Shown: positions 23,880 through 32,228 of the stretch, piece by piece | Layout: each line of letters begins with the position of its first letter | Numbering within the stretch: position 1 is the stretch's first letter | Assembly: GCF_004025535.1 (NCBI RefSeq) | Contig: NZ_QJRG01000047.1 | Span: forward strand, 372,001-436,000 | DNA from: Pseudomonas alkylphenolica | GTDB taxonomy: Bacteria > Pseudomonadota > Gammaproteobacteria > Pseudomonadales > Pseudomonadaceae | DNA length: 64,000 nucleotides | Direction: 5' to 3' | Notes under the pieces: generated by a model | Seen by the model: the letters and a program-made list of their open reading frames with translations, nothing else | What the model was told of the DNA's origin: nothing | The model's database searches: none | Made by a program: the position numbers and the translations under genes

Positions 23880-23940
23880 GCCGGCAAGGCCGGCTCCCAC
23901 AAGTAGAGGGTATGCCACTGCTTGTGGGAGCCCGCTGGGA
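23880..23940. repeat. REP-type inverted repeat
   Basis: GGCTCCCACAAG (23892-23903) and CTTGTGGGAGCC (23921-23932) form a perfect 12-bp stem, flanked on the left by GCCGGCAAGGCCGG. Same GTGGGAGC class as the copies at 17793 and 33625. It fills the space between two convergent genes. Confidence 0.85.
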
Positions 23941-23943
23941 AAA

Positions 23944-24807
23944 TCAGCCTTGGGCCAGTTCTGTCAGGTGCACCCGCGCTTCTTCACTTTTAAGCACCAG
24001 CACATCGCACTCCAGCGAATCGAGCACGACCTCTGCCGTATTGCCGATCAGGGCTCCGGAAATCCCGGTGCGGGCCACGGTGCCGATGACAGTGACCACC
24101 GCATCGAATTTTTTTGCCGTGTACGGGATCAGTACATCAGCGGGGCCTTCGGCAACGTGCAGGCGATCATCGCTGACATCGAATTCGGCCTGGAACGCGG
24201 CGCATTCCTCGCGGTAGCGCTGTTCGATGGTCTCCTTGAGCTGATACACCGGATCGGCGGCCGACAGCATCGGTGATGGGTGGGCGCTGATCACGTGCAG
24301 GTTGCCCTTGGCCAGGTTGGCGATCTCGTAGCCGTGGTCGATGATGTTCTTGTGCAGCAGGCGGTGCGCGTCGTCATGGTTGCCGACATCCACGGCGGCA
24401 AGGATCACGCCACCGGTCCAGGGCCGTTCGGTCTTGACCATCAGTACCGCACAAGGGCACTGGCGCAACAGTTTCCAATCAGTCGGGGTGAGCAAGGCCC
24501 GTTTCAGCGGGTTGTCCGGACGGTGCTCCTTGATCACCAGGTCGCAGCCTTCTGCCTGCTGCACATCGACAATCGACTCGTGCAGGGTGTCGTGCCAGGC
24601 CTGTTCATGGGTGACGTTGTTGTAGCCGTCATCATGCAGCTGGCTGGCGAGCAGGCTGAGCAGGGCGCTGTGGTCCTGTTTTTTGTCGCACATCAAAAGG
24701 TGCAGGCGCGCACCCGTGGCGCCTGCGATCAGTTTGGCCCGCTTGAGTGCGCGGCTGTGAGCGTGTTCAGGGTCGAGTACCACCAGGATGCTGCGTACTT
24801 CTTGCAT
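23944..24807 (-). CDS. Tandem-domain universal stress protein (UspE-like)
   Basis: A 287-residue protein with two UspA-type domains, the arrangement of E. coli UspE. Domain 1 (about 1-135) starts SILVVLDPEHAHSRAL and ends CPCAVLMVKTERPW. Domain 2 (about 140-287) starts GGVILAAVDVGNHDDAHR and ends GALIGNTAEVVLDSLECDVLVLKSE, where G-N-T-A-E-V follows the late nucleotide-loop pattern. The cytosolic stress role is inferred from the family. ATG 24807 is preceded on the minus strand by GAAGGGAG. It is a single gene between REP palindromes and the divergent miaE. Confidence 0.9.
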   Translation of the reverse strand: MQEVRSILVVLDPEHAHSRALKRAKLIAGATGARLHLLMCDKKQDHSALLSLLASQLHDDGYNNVTHEQAWHDTLHESIVDVQQAEGCDLVIKEHRPDNPLKRALLTPTDWKLLRQCPCAVLMVKTERPWTGGVILAAVDVGNHDDAHRLLHKNIIDHGYEIANLAKGNLHVISAHPSPMLSAADPVYQLKETIEQRYREECAAFQAEFDVSDDRLHVAEGPADVLIPYTAKKFDAVVTVIGTVARTGISGALIGNTAEVVLDSLECDVLVLKSEEARVHLTELAQG

Positions 24808-24965
24808 GAGCGTGAACTCCCTTCAGAAATGGCGACCGATGCCTGACTATAGTCGGCGCCAAGTGCAATGGGCGTTGATATGTATCAAGCATAGTTCACT
24901 GGTGATCGCCGCCGCTGCCGGTATAATCGCCGGTCTTGCCGTTTGCCCTGCCAGTTTGTGAGCCT

Positions 24966-25571
24966 ATGCACCTTATTCCCGAAATTGATGCGTTTCTTGG
25001 TTGCCGTACTCCCGATGCCTGGGTCCAGGCGGCACTTGCCGACCAGGAAACCCTGTTGATCGACCACAAGAATTGCGAGTTCAAGGCTGCCAGCACCGCG
25101 TTGAGCCTGATGGCCAAGTACAACACGCACCTGGACCTGATCAACATGATGTCGCGCCTTGCCCGTGAAGAGCTGGTGCACCACGAGCAGGTGCTGCGCT
25201 TGATGAAGCGCCGCAAGATCGCCCTGCGTCCGCTGTCCGCCGGCCGTTATGCCTCGGGCTTGCGCCGTGTGGTGCGCACTCATGAGCCGGTGAAGCTGGT
25301 CGACACGCTGGTGGTTGGCGCCTTTATCGAAGCCCGTAGCTGCGAGCGATTTGCCGCGCTGGTGCCGCACCTGGACGAAGAGCTCGGCAAGTTCTACCAC
25401 GGCCTGCTCAACAGCGAGGCCCGTCACTACCAGGGTTACCTGAAGCTGGCTCATCAATATGGCGAGGCGGCGGATATCGAGCGGGTGGTGGAGAAGGTCA
25501 GGGCGGTCGAGGCCGAGCTGATCAGCACCCCGGATGAAGAGTTTCGCTTTCACAGCGGCATTCCCGCCTGA
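24966..25571 (+). CDS. miaE: tRNA-(ms2io6A)-hydroxylase
   Basis: Diiron monooxygenase that hydroxylates ms2i6A37 of tRNAs reading UNN codons. The 201-residue, mostly helical protein shows the carboxylate/His iron ligands: NCEFKAASTAL, REELVHHEQVL (ExxH), VGAFIEARSCERF and LLNSEARHYQGYL (ExxxH). Length is as for Pseudomonas MiaE. ATG 24966 (MHLIPEIDAF) was chosen over a start ten codons upstream because it begins the conserved domain. A good terminator follows. Confidence 0.95.
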   Translation: MHLIPEIDAFLGCRTPDAWVQAALADQETLLIDHKNCEFKAASTALSLMAKYNTHLDLINMMSRLAREELVHHEQVLRLMKRRKIALRPLSAGRYASGLRRVVRTHEPVKLVDTLVVGAFIEARSCERFAALVPHLDEELGKFYHGLLNSEARHYQGYLKLAHQYGEAADIERVVEKVRAVEAELISTPDEEFRFHSGIPA

Positions 25572-25587
25572 GGCCTTTCGGTTGAAC

Positions 25588-25613
25588 AAGGGCTGCCTCG
25601 GCAGCCCTTTTTA
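25588..25613 (+). terminator. miaE terminator
   Basis: AAGGGCTGC (25588-25596), CTCG loop, GCAGCCCTT (25601-25609) followed by TTTTA; 16 bases after the miaE stop. Confidence 0.9.
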
Positions 25614-25625
25614 TTGGCCAAATAG

Positions 25626-25696
25626 AAAGCAAGCTAATTAATGCCTTGACGATAACTGTCTAAGCAGTAACATTATGTTACTAGCTGCCTAAGCAG
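25626..25696 (+). promoter_or_regulatory. MarR-emrAB promoter with overlapping palindromes
   Basis: A -35 TTGACG (25646-25651) and -10 TAACAT (25668-25673, 16-bp spacer) are surrounded by symmetric elements. These are AAAGCAAGCTAA (25626-25637), CTGTCTAAGCAG (25656-25667), the 17-bp palindrome AGTAACATTATGTTACT (25666-25682) over the -10, and CTGCCTAAGCAG (25685-25696), which repeats the second element 29 bp on. This is the layout of a MarR-autorepressed promoter. Confidence 0.65.
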
Positions 25697-25707
25697 GGAT
25701 CTCGTTC

Positions 25708-26226
25708 ATGCCGCATTACACTCCGGAAAACTTTCAGACCTGCACCCTGGGCATGCTCCTGGGGCGTGCGGCGTTGGTTAAAGACCGCATTCTCGACAGC
25801 CACCTGCAAGCGTTCGGCGTTACTGCGGCGCAATTCAAGGTGCTGATCATCGTCGCCCAGTTCGGGGTCGACACCCCGGCCGAGCTGTGCCGCTACCTGG
25901 CGCTGGACAGCGGCTCGATGACGCGCATGCTCGACCGCCTGGAACAGAAAGACCTGCTGGTTCGCCGGCGCTGCCCCGATGACCGTCGTCAGGTGCGCCT
26001 GGCGCTGAGTGAAGACGGGAACAAGCTCGCCGACCAATTGCCGCATATCGGCGCGGCGGCAATGAACGAACTGCTCGGGGCATTGGCCCCGGATGAACTG
26101 GTCAGCCTGGAACACCTGCTGACCAAAGTGCTGCTGGCCGCGGGTGACAGCCTTACGGCGTTGCGCGTGGGTGCGGCAAACGAGCACAAGGCTGCTGTGC
26201 AGCCCTGTGCGGCTGATTCTGAGTAA
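25708..26226 (+). CDS. MarR-family repressor of the adjacent efflux operon
   Basis: A 172-residue winged-helix regulator. Helix-turn-helix TPAELCRYLALDSGSMTRMLDRLEQ lies at about residues 55-79, and the wing motif CPDDRRQVRLALSEDG follows. The helical ends form the dimer interface (ILDSHLQAFGV; LVSLEHLLTKVLLAA). Family members release DNA on binding phenolic or drug-like ligands. It is the first gene of a MarR-EmrA-EmrB operon (15 bp to the next gene), so derepression by an exported compound is the likely logic. Several palindromes overlap its own promoter. Confidence 0.9.
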   Translation: MPHYTPENFQTCTLGMLLGRAALVKDRILDSHLQAFGVTAAQFKVLIIVAQFGVDTPAELCRYLALDSGSMTRMLDRLEQKDLLVRRRCPDDRRQVRLALSEDGNKLADQLPHIGAAAMNELLGALAPDELVSLEHLLTKVLLAAGDSLTALRVGAANEHKAAVQPCAADSE

Positions 26227-26241
26227 GACAAGGTATTCGAC

Positions 26242-27444
26242 ATGGCCACTGCCACCCCCCAAGACACTGCCGACTCCGTGCAGGCACTCGATAACACGCG
26301 CAAACGCAAGACCTGGCTGCTCGCCCTGGCCTTGCTGGTCGTGCTTGGCGCCGCTGCGGTATGGGCCTGGCATGAGCTGTACGGGCGCTGGAATGAAGAG
26401 ACCGACGATGCCTATGTCAACGGCAACGTCGTGGAAATCACCCCGCTGGTGACCGGTACGGTAGTCAGTATCGGCGCCGACGACGGCGATCTGGTGCATG
26501 AAGGCCAGGTGCTGCTGGAATTTGACCCCAGCGATGCCCAGGTCGGACTGCAGGCGGCTCAGGCCCAGCTGGCCCGCGCCGTGCGTCAAGTGCGCGGCCT
26601 GTACAGCGATGTCGATGGCAAGAAAGCCCAGGTGCAGGCGCGTCAGGCCGAGCTGAGCAAAGCCCAGGAAAATTACACCCGGCGCAAAACCCTGGCGGCC
26701 GGCGGGGCGATTTCCCTGGAGGAGCTGTCCCATTCGCGCGATGACCTGACCTCGGCCCAAGGCGCTTTCGACACCGCCAAGCAGCAACTCAACACCACTT
26801 CGGCACTGGTCGATGACACCGTGGTGTCGTCCCATCCTCAAGTGATGGCTGCGGCTGCCGACTTGCGCCAGGCGTACCTGAACGCTGCACGCACCACCTT
26901 GGTGGCGCCGGTTACCGGCTACGTGGCCAAGCGCACCGTACAACTGGGTCAGCGGTTGCAGCCGGGCACCGCGACCATGGCGGTGATCCCCCTGGATCAG
27001 CTGTGGATCGACGCCAACTTCAAGGAAACACAGCTGCGCCACATGCGCATCGGTCAGCCAGTGGATATCGTCGCCGACCTGTACGGCAGCGAAATCAAAT
27101 ACAGCGGCACCATCGACAGCCTCGGCGCTGGTACCGGCAGCGCCTTTGCCTTGTTGCCGGCACAGAATGCCACCGGCAACTGGATCAAGATTGTCCAGCG
27201 CGTGCCGGTGCGTGTCCATATCAACCCTGAGCAACTGGCGGCGCACCCGCTGCGTATTGGGCTGTCGACGCAGGTTACGGTCGACCTGCACGACCAGAGC
27301 GGCCCGGTATTGGCCCAGTTGCCGCCGCAAAAGGCGTCGTTTGCTACCCGTGTCTACGACAGTCAGCTGGTCGAGGCCGACGCTTTGATCGCGCGGCTCA
27401 TCCATGACAACAGCGCAGGCACCAGCAAGACGGCGCTGCGATGA
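26242..27444 (+). CDS. EmrA-type membrane fusion protein
   Basis: A 400-residue periplasmic adaptor of a tripartite drug efflux pump. A cytosolic N-terminus is followed by one transmembrane anchor (TWLLALALLVVLGAAAVWAW, about residues 29-48). Then come the HlyD/biotinyl-lipoyl-like half ETDDAYVNGNVVEITP, a coiled-coil hairpin rich in Ala/Gln (about 110-200), the second half TTLVAPVTGYVAKRTVQLGQ and a beta-barrel domain. ATG 26242 has AAGG upstream. Its stop overlaps the emrB start (ATGA, 27441-27444). No outer-membrane TolC-type gene is present in the operon. Confidence 0.92.
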   Translation: MATATPQDTADSVQALDNTRKRKTWLLALALLVVLGAAAVWAWHELYGRWNEETDDAYVNGNVVEITPLVTGTVVSIGADDGDLVHEGQVLLEFDPSDAQVGLQAAQAQLARAVRQVRGLYSDVDGKKAQVQARQAELSKAQENYTRRKTLAAGGAISLEELSHSRDDLTSAQGAFDTAKQQLNTTSALVDDTVVSSHPQVMAAAADLRQAYLNAARTTLVAPVTGYVAKRTVQLGQRLQPGTATMAVIPLDQLWIDANFKETQLRHMRIGQPVDIVADLYGSEIKYSGTIDSLGAGTGSAFALLPAQNATGNWIKIVQRVPVRVHINPEQLAAHPLRIGLSTQVTVDLHDQSGPVLAQLPPQKASFATRVYDSQLVEADALIARLIHDNSAGTSKTALR

Positions 27445-28970
27445 GCAATACGGCTTCATTCAGCCCGCCGAGCCTGCTGCTGACAACCATCGGGCTGTCG
27501 CTGGCGACGTTCATGCAGGTGCTCGACACCACCATCGCCAACGTAGCCTTGCCGACCATCTCCGGCAACCTGGGGGTCAGTTCGGAGCAGGGCACCTGGG
27601 TGATCACCTCGTTTGCGGTGAGCAACGCCATTGCCTTGCCGCTGACCGGCTGGCTGAGCCGGCGCTTCGGCGAGGTCAAGCTGTTTCTCTGGGCCACGCT
27701 ATTGTTCGTGCTGGCCTCGTTTCTCTGTGGCATTGCGCGGTCGATGCCCGAGCTGGTCGGTTTCCGGGTGCTGCAAGGCATTGTCGCCGGTCCGTTGTAC
27801 CCGATGACCCAGACCTTGCTGATAGCCGTCTACCCGCCGGCCAAGCGCGGTATGGCGCTCGCCTTGCTGGCGATGGTCACGGTGGTGGCGCCGATTGCCG
27901 GCCCCATTCTGGGCGGCTGGATTACTGACAGCTACAGCTGGCCGTGGATCTTCTTCATCAACGTACCCATCGGCCTGTTTGCCGCCGCCGTCGTGCGTCA
28001 ACAGATGCGCTCGCGGCCGGTGAGTACGCAGCGTCAGCCCATGGACTACATTGGCTTGCTGAGCCTGATCATCGGCGTCGGGGCCTTGCAGATCGTATTG
28101 GACAAGGGCAATGACCTGGACTGGTTCGAGTCCGGGTTTATCGTGATAGGCAGCCTGATTTCGGTGGTGTTCATCGCTGTGTTCATCATCTGGGAGCTGA
28201 CCGACAAGCACCCGGTGGTCAACCTGCGGCTGTTCGTGCACCGTAACTTTCGCATCGGCACGATCGTGCTGGTGGGCGGCTACGCGGGCTTTTTCGGTAT
28301 CAACCTGATCCTGCCGCAGTGGCTGCAAACGCAGATGGGCTACACCGCTACCTGGGCCGGCCTTGCCGTGGCGCCGATCGGTTTGCTGCCGGTGCTGATG
28401 TCGCCCTTTGTCGGCAAATATGCACACAAATTCGACCTGCGCGCGTTGGCGGGGGTGGCGTTTCTGGCCATCGGCACCAGTTGTTTCATGCGTGCCGGCT
28501 TCACCAACGAGGTGGATTTCCAGCACATCGCCCTGGTGCAGTTGTTCATGGGCATCGGCGTGGCGCTGTTCTTCATGCCCACCTTGAGCATCCTGCTGTC
28601 GGACCTGCCACCGCACCAGATCGCCGACGGCTCAGGGCTGGCTACCTTCCTGCGCACCCTGGGGGGGAGTTTCGCCGCCTCGTTGACCACCTGGATCTGG
28701 ATTCGCCGCGCGGACCAGCACCATGCCTACCTGAGTGAAAGCATCAGCACCTACGAACCGGCCACCCGCGAAGCGCTGAATCACCTGGGCGGGGCGAACG
28801 GGCAGTCGTATGCGCAACTGGAGCGGATGCTCAGCAGCCAGGCCTACATGATGTCGACGGTGGATTACTTCACCCTGATGGGCTGGGTGTTTGCCGGGTT
28901 GATACTGCTGGTGTGGCTGGCCAAGCCACCGTTTGCAGCCAAAGCCGGGCCGGCGTCGGCAGGGCATTGA
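27441..28970 (+). CDS. EmrB-type MFS drug exporter (DHA2, 14 TM)
   Basis: A 509-residue inner-membrane proton antiporter of the DHA2 family, with about 14 hydrophobic segments. Family motifs: LDTTIANVALPTISGNLG in TM1 (motif D1), WLSRRFGEVKLF after TM2 (motif A variant) and GPILGGWITDSYSWPWIFFINVP across TM5-6 (motif C). Translationally coupled to the membrane fusion protein by a 4-base overlap. The pair should export hydrophobic, uncoupler-like or phenolic toxins; the exact substrate is unknown. A REP palindrome follows. Confidence 0.93.
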   Translation: MSNTASFSPPSLLLTTIGLSLATFMQVLDTTIANVALPTISGNLGVSSEQGTWVITSFAVSNAIALPLTGWLSRRFGEVKLFLWATLLFVLASFLCGIARSMPELVGFRVLQGIVAGPLYPMTQTLLIAVYPPAKRGMALALLAMVTVVAPIAGPILGGWITDSYSWPWIFFINVPIGLFAAAVVRQQMRSRPVSTQRQPMDYIGLLSLIIGVGALQIVLDKGNDLDWFESGFIVIGSLISVVFIAVFIIWELTDKHPVVNLRLFVHRNFRIGTIVLVGGYAGFFGINLILPQWLQTQMGYTATWAGLAVAPIGLLPVLMSPFVGKYAHKFDLRALAGVAFLAIGTSCFMRAGFTNEVDFQHIALVQLFMGIGVALFFMPTLSILLSDLPPHQIADGSGLATFLRTLGGSFAASLTTWIWIRRADQHHAYLSESISTYEPATREALNHLGGANGQSYAQLERMLSSQAYMMSTVDYFTLMGWVFAGLILLVWLAKPPFAAKAGPASAGH

Positions 28971-28980
28971 GCGCAAGCAT

Positions 28981-29036
28981 CGCCGGCAAGCCGACGTCTA
29001 CAAAGCAGCGAGTGTAGAAGCCGGCTTGCTGGCGAA
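28981..29036. repeat. REP-type inverted repeat (variant class)
   Basis: TCGCCGGCAAGCCG...TCTACA (28981-29003) faces TGTAGAAGCCGGCTTGCTGGCGA (29014-29036). The core GCCGGCAAGCCG matches other Pseudomonas REP words but has TCTACA instead of TCCCACA. It lies between convergent emrB and lpxH. Confidence 0.8.
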
Positions 29037-29056
29037 AAGGCCCGGAGGGCCTTCAT

Positions 29057-29779
29057 TCAGGGAAACGCAAAAGGCTGCAGCTGAAACCCTTGCTCATCCA
29101 CTTCCAGCGCCCAGCCCTGGCGGTCCCAATCGCCCAGCACGATACGTCGCGCCGGCTGATCGTTGACCATCAGCTTGTGAATCGCCGGGCGGTGCGTGTG
29201 GCCGTGCACCAGCGTGAGCACGCCATGTTCGGCCATGACCCGCGGCACTTCTTCCGGGGTCACATCGACGATGTCGTTGGCCTTCATCCGTACCTGGGTG
29301 CGGCTTTCATTGCGTAGTTTGCGTGCCAGCTTCTGGCGGGTGCCGAGCGGCAGGTGCCGCAGGATCCACAAGCTCACAGGGTTGCGCAGGTAACGACGCA
29401 TTTTCATGTAGCCCAGGTCCAGGGTGCACAGACTGTCGCCGTGCATCAGCAGGACCGGTTCGCCGCCCAGTGTCACCACGCTCGGATCGCGCAGCAAGGT
29501 GCAGCCCGCGGCTTTGCAAAAGGCCTCGCCGATCATGAAGTCGCGGTTGCCATGCATCAGGTAGACCTGCGTGCCGCTGTCGCTCAGGGCGCGCAGGGCT
29601 TGGCAGATCGTGGTCTGGAAGGGCGTCATGGCGTCGTCGCCGATCCATACCTCGAAAAAGTCGCCGAGGATATACAGCGCCTCGGCGTGGCGGGCACGAC
29701 CGTCGAGCAGATCAAGAAACGCCCGGGTAATGTCCGGGCGTTCTTCTTGCAGGTGCAGATCAGAGATCAGCAGTATCAC
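29057..29779 (-). CDS. lpxH: UDP-2,3-diacylglucosamine diphosphatase
   Basis: Hydrolyses UDP-2,3-diacylglucosamine to lipid X in lipid A synthesis; peripheral inner-membrane metalloenzyme. The 240-residue calcineurin-type phosphoesterase has all metal motifs: SDLHL (residues 6-10), GDFFEVWIGDD (about 39-49), HGNRDF, and HGHTHRP near residue 195. The start is GTG (29779-29777), which overlaps the ppiB stop (GTGA), so ppiB and lpxH are translationally coupled. Confidence 0.96.
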   Translation of the reverse strand: MILLISDLHLQEERPDITRAFLDLLDGRARHAEALYILGDFFEVWIGDDAMTPFQTTICQALRALSDSGTQVYLMHGNRDFMIGEAFCKAAGCTLLRDPSVVTLGGEPVLLMHGDSLCTLDLGYMKMRRYLRNPVSLWILRHLPLGTRQKLARKLRNESRTQVRMKANDIVDVTPEEVPRVMAEHGVLTLVHGHTHRPAIHKLMVNDQPARRIVLGDWDRQGWALEVDEQGFQLQPFAFP

Positions 29780-30279
29780 TCAACGATCTCGGCTTTCTCG
29801 ATGATCACGTCATCAACCGGAACGTCCTGGTGGCCGGACTTGGAGCCGGTGGCAACGGCTTTGATCTTGTCGACAACGTCGGTGCCTTCGGTGACTTTAC
29901 CAAATACCGCGTAGCCCCAGCCCTGGACGTTCTTGCCGCTGTGGTTGAGGAAGCTGTTGTCGGTGACGTTGATGAAGAACTGTGCCGATGCCGAATGCGG
30001 CTCCATGGTGCGAGCCATGGCGATGGTGTACTTGTCGTTGCTCAGGCCGTTGTCGGCTTCGTTCTGAATGCTTGGACGCTTGTCTTTCTTTTCTTTCATG
30101 CCTGGCTCGAAACCGCCGCCCTGGATCATGAAGTTACCGATGACGCGGTGGAACACGGTGTTGCTGTAGTGGCCAGCATTTACGTATTCGATGAAGTTGG
30201 CCGCGGTGATCGGGGCTTTTTCAGCGTTCAGTTCGATGACGATGTCGCCGAAGTTGGTGCTCAGTTTGACTTTGGACAT
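29776..30279 (-). CDS. ppiB: Cyclophilin-type peptidyl-prolyl isomerase
   Basis: Cytosolic cis-trans prolyl isomerase of the PpiB type. The 167-residue protein lacks a signal peptide (MSKVKLSTNFGD) and has the cyclophilin signature: VFHRVIGNFMIQGGGFEPG at about residues 43-61 with the catalytic Arg of FHRV, then SASAQFFINV and GYAVFGKVTEG. ATG 30279 starts the domain directly; an in-frame upstream start would add 19 residues with no homology. It heads the ppiB-lpxH operon and is divergent from glnS. Confidence 0.95.
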   Translation of the reverse strand: MSKVKLSTNFGDIVIELNAEKAPITAANFIEYVNAGHYSNTVFHRVIGNFMIQGGGFEPGMKEKKDKRPSIQNEADNGLSNDKYTIAMARTMEPHSASAQFFINVTDNSFLNHSGKNVQGWGYAVFGKVTEGTDVVDKIKAVATGSKSGHQDVPVDDVIIEKAEIVE

Positions 30280-30515
30280 GCTGGAATTCGCTCTTTCAAG
30301 GCATTTGAAATAGGGCCGCGCCGGGGCGCGATACACACTTGACGCACAGTCTACAGCCCGCGATACGTGATTTGCGGCAGTTTTTTCGCAATGCCTGCCG
30401 AATATCGCGGCTGTTTGTCGGCCCGACGCTGTCGGCAGCTCGACCGCTTCGGCTATGATAAGCGCTTTGATTCAGTCGGCCTACCCAGGCCGTGCACCCC
30501 GTATTCAAGGATCCT

Positions 30516-32219
30516 ATGAGCAAGCCCACTGCCGACACCGCTCCCAACGCCGCTGCCAAAGGCGCCCCAGCCGTCCCTGCAAACTTCCTGCGCCCGATCG
30601 TGCAGGCTGACCTGGACGCGGGCAAGCACAGCAGCATCGTCACCCGTTTCCCGCCAGAGCCCAACGGTTACCTGCACATCGGTCATGCCAAGTCGATCTG
30701 TGTGAACTTCGGTCTGGCCCAGGAGTTCGGTGGAGCCTGTCACCTGCGTTTCGATGACACCAACCCGGCCAAAGAGGACCAGGAGTACATCGACGCCATC
30801 CAGAGCGATGTGAAGTGGCTGGGCTTTGAGTGGACCGGCCCGGTGCGCTACGCCTCGGAATACTTCGACCAGTTGCACCTGTGGGCGATCGACCTGATCA
30901 AGGCCGGCAAGGCCTATGTCTGCGACCTGACCCCGGAACAAGCCAAGGAATACCGCGGCAACCTGACCGAGCCAGGCAAGAACAGCCCGTTCCGCGAGCG
31001 CAGCGTCGAAGAAAACCTCGACCTGTTCGCGCGCATGAAGGCCGGCGAGTTCAAGGATGGCCAGTGCGTGCTGCGTGCCAAGATCGACATGGCATCGCCG
31101 AACATGAACATGCGCGACCCGATCCTGTACCGCATCCGTCATGCCCACCACCACCAGACCGGCGACAAGTGGTGCATCTACCCGAACTACGACTTCACCC
31201 ATGGTCAGTCGGACGCCATCGAAGGTATCACTCACTCGATCTGCACCCTGGAGTTCGAAGGGCACCGTCCGCTGTACGAGTGGTTCCTGGACAACCTGCC
31301 GGTGCCGGCCAAGCCGCGTCAGTACGAGTTCAGCCGCCTGAACCTGAACTACACCATCACCAGCAAGCGCAAGCTCAAGCAGCTGGTCGACGAGCAGCAC
31401 GTCAACGGCTGGGACGACCCGCGCATGTCGACCCTGTCCGGTTTCCGTCGCCGCGGCTACACCCCGGCGTCGATTCGCAACTTCTGCGAAATGATCGGCA
31501 CCAACCGTTCCGACGGCGTGGTCGACATGTCGATGCTCGAGTTCAGCATCCGTGACGACCTCGACCGTACCGCGCCACGCGCCATGTGCGTGCTGCGCCC
31601 GTTGAAGGTAGTGATCACCAACTACCCGGAAGGCCAGGTCGAAAACCTTGAGCTGCCACGCCATCCGAAAGAAGACATGGGCGTGCGTGCGCTGCCGTTT
31701 GCGCGCGAGATCTACATCGATCGCGACGACTTCATGGAAGAGCCGCCAAAAGGCTACAAGCGTCTGGAGCCAGCCGGTGAAGTGCGCCTGCGTGGCAGCT
31801 ATGTGATCCGCGCCGACGAGGCCATCAAGGACGCCGGCGGCAACATCGTCGAGCTGCGTTGCTCCTACGACCCGGACACCCTGGGCAAAAACCCAGAGGG
31901 CCGTAAAGTCAAGGGCGTGATCCACTGGGTGCCGGCTGCGGCCAGCGTCGAGTGCGAAGTGCGTCTGTACGACCGCCTGTTCCGCTCGGCCAACCCCGAG
32001 AAGACTGAAGACGGCGGCAGCTTCCTCGATAACATCAATCCCGATTCGCTGCAGGTACTCACCGGTTGTCGTGCGGAACCTTCGCTGGGCCAGGCCCAGG
32101 CAGAAGACCGCTTCCAGTTCGAGCGCGAAGGCTACTTCTGCGCCGACCTGAAAGACTCCCAGCCGGGTCGCCCGGTATTCAACCGGACTGTGACCCTGCG
32201 CGATTCGTGGGGCAGCTGA
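30516..32219 (+). CDS. glnS: Glutaminyl-tRNA synthetase
   Basis: Class I aminoacyl-tRNA synthetase charging tRNA-Gln directly. The 567-residue protein has the HIGH motif in PPEPNGYLHIGHAKS (HIGH at residues 54-57), then NIGLN-type Rossmann blocks, LNYTITSKRKLKQL near residue 280 (the KMSKS-equivalent, with Thr where E. coli has Met), and the two C-terminal anticodon-binding beta-barrels. ATG 30516 is preceded by CAAGGATCCT. It is followed after nine bases by cysS, with which it is probably co-transcribed. A tRNA-Gln(TTG) gene, its substrate, lies at 45709. Confidence 0.97.
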   Translation: MSKPTADTAPNAAAKGAPAVPANFLRPIVQADLDAGKHSSIVTRFPPEPNGYLHIGHAKSICVNFGLAQEFGGACHLRFDDTNPAKEDQEYIDAIQSDVKWLGFEWTGPVRYASEYFDQLHLWAIDLIKAGKAYVCDLTPEQAKEYRGNLTEPGKNSPFRERSVEENLDLFARMKAGEFKDGQCVLRAKIDMASPNMNMRDPILYRIRHAHHHQTGDKWCIYPNYDFTHGQSDAIEGITHSICTLEFEGHRPLYEWFLDNLPVPAKPRQYEFSRLNLNYTITSKRKLKQLVDEQHVNGWDDPRMSTLSGFRRRGYTPASIRNFCEMIGTNRSDGVVDMSMLEFSIRDDLDRTAPRAMCVLRPLKVVITNYPEGQVENLELPRHPKEDMGVRALPFAREIYIDRDDFMEEPPKGYKRLEPAGEVRLRGSYVIRADEAIKDAGGNIVELRCSYDPDTLGKNPEGRKVKGVIHWVPAAASVECEVRLYDRLFRSANPEKTEDGGSFLDNINPDSLQVLTGCRAEPSLGQAQAEDRFQFEREGYFCADLKDSQPGRPVFNRTVTLRDSWGS

Positions 32220-32228
32220 GGAACGCTC

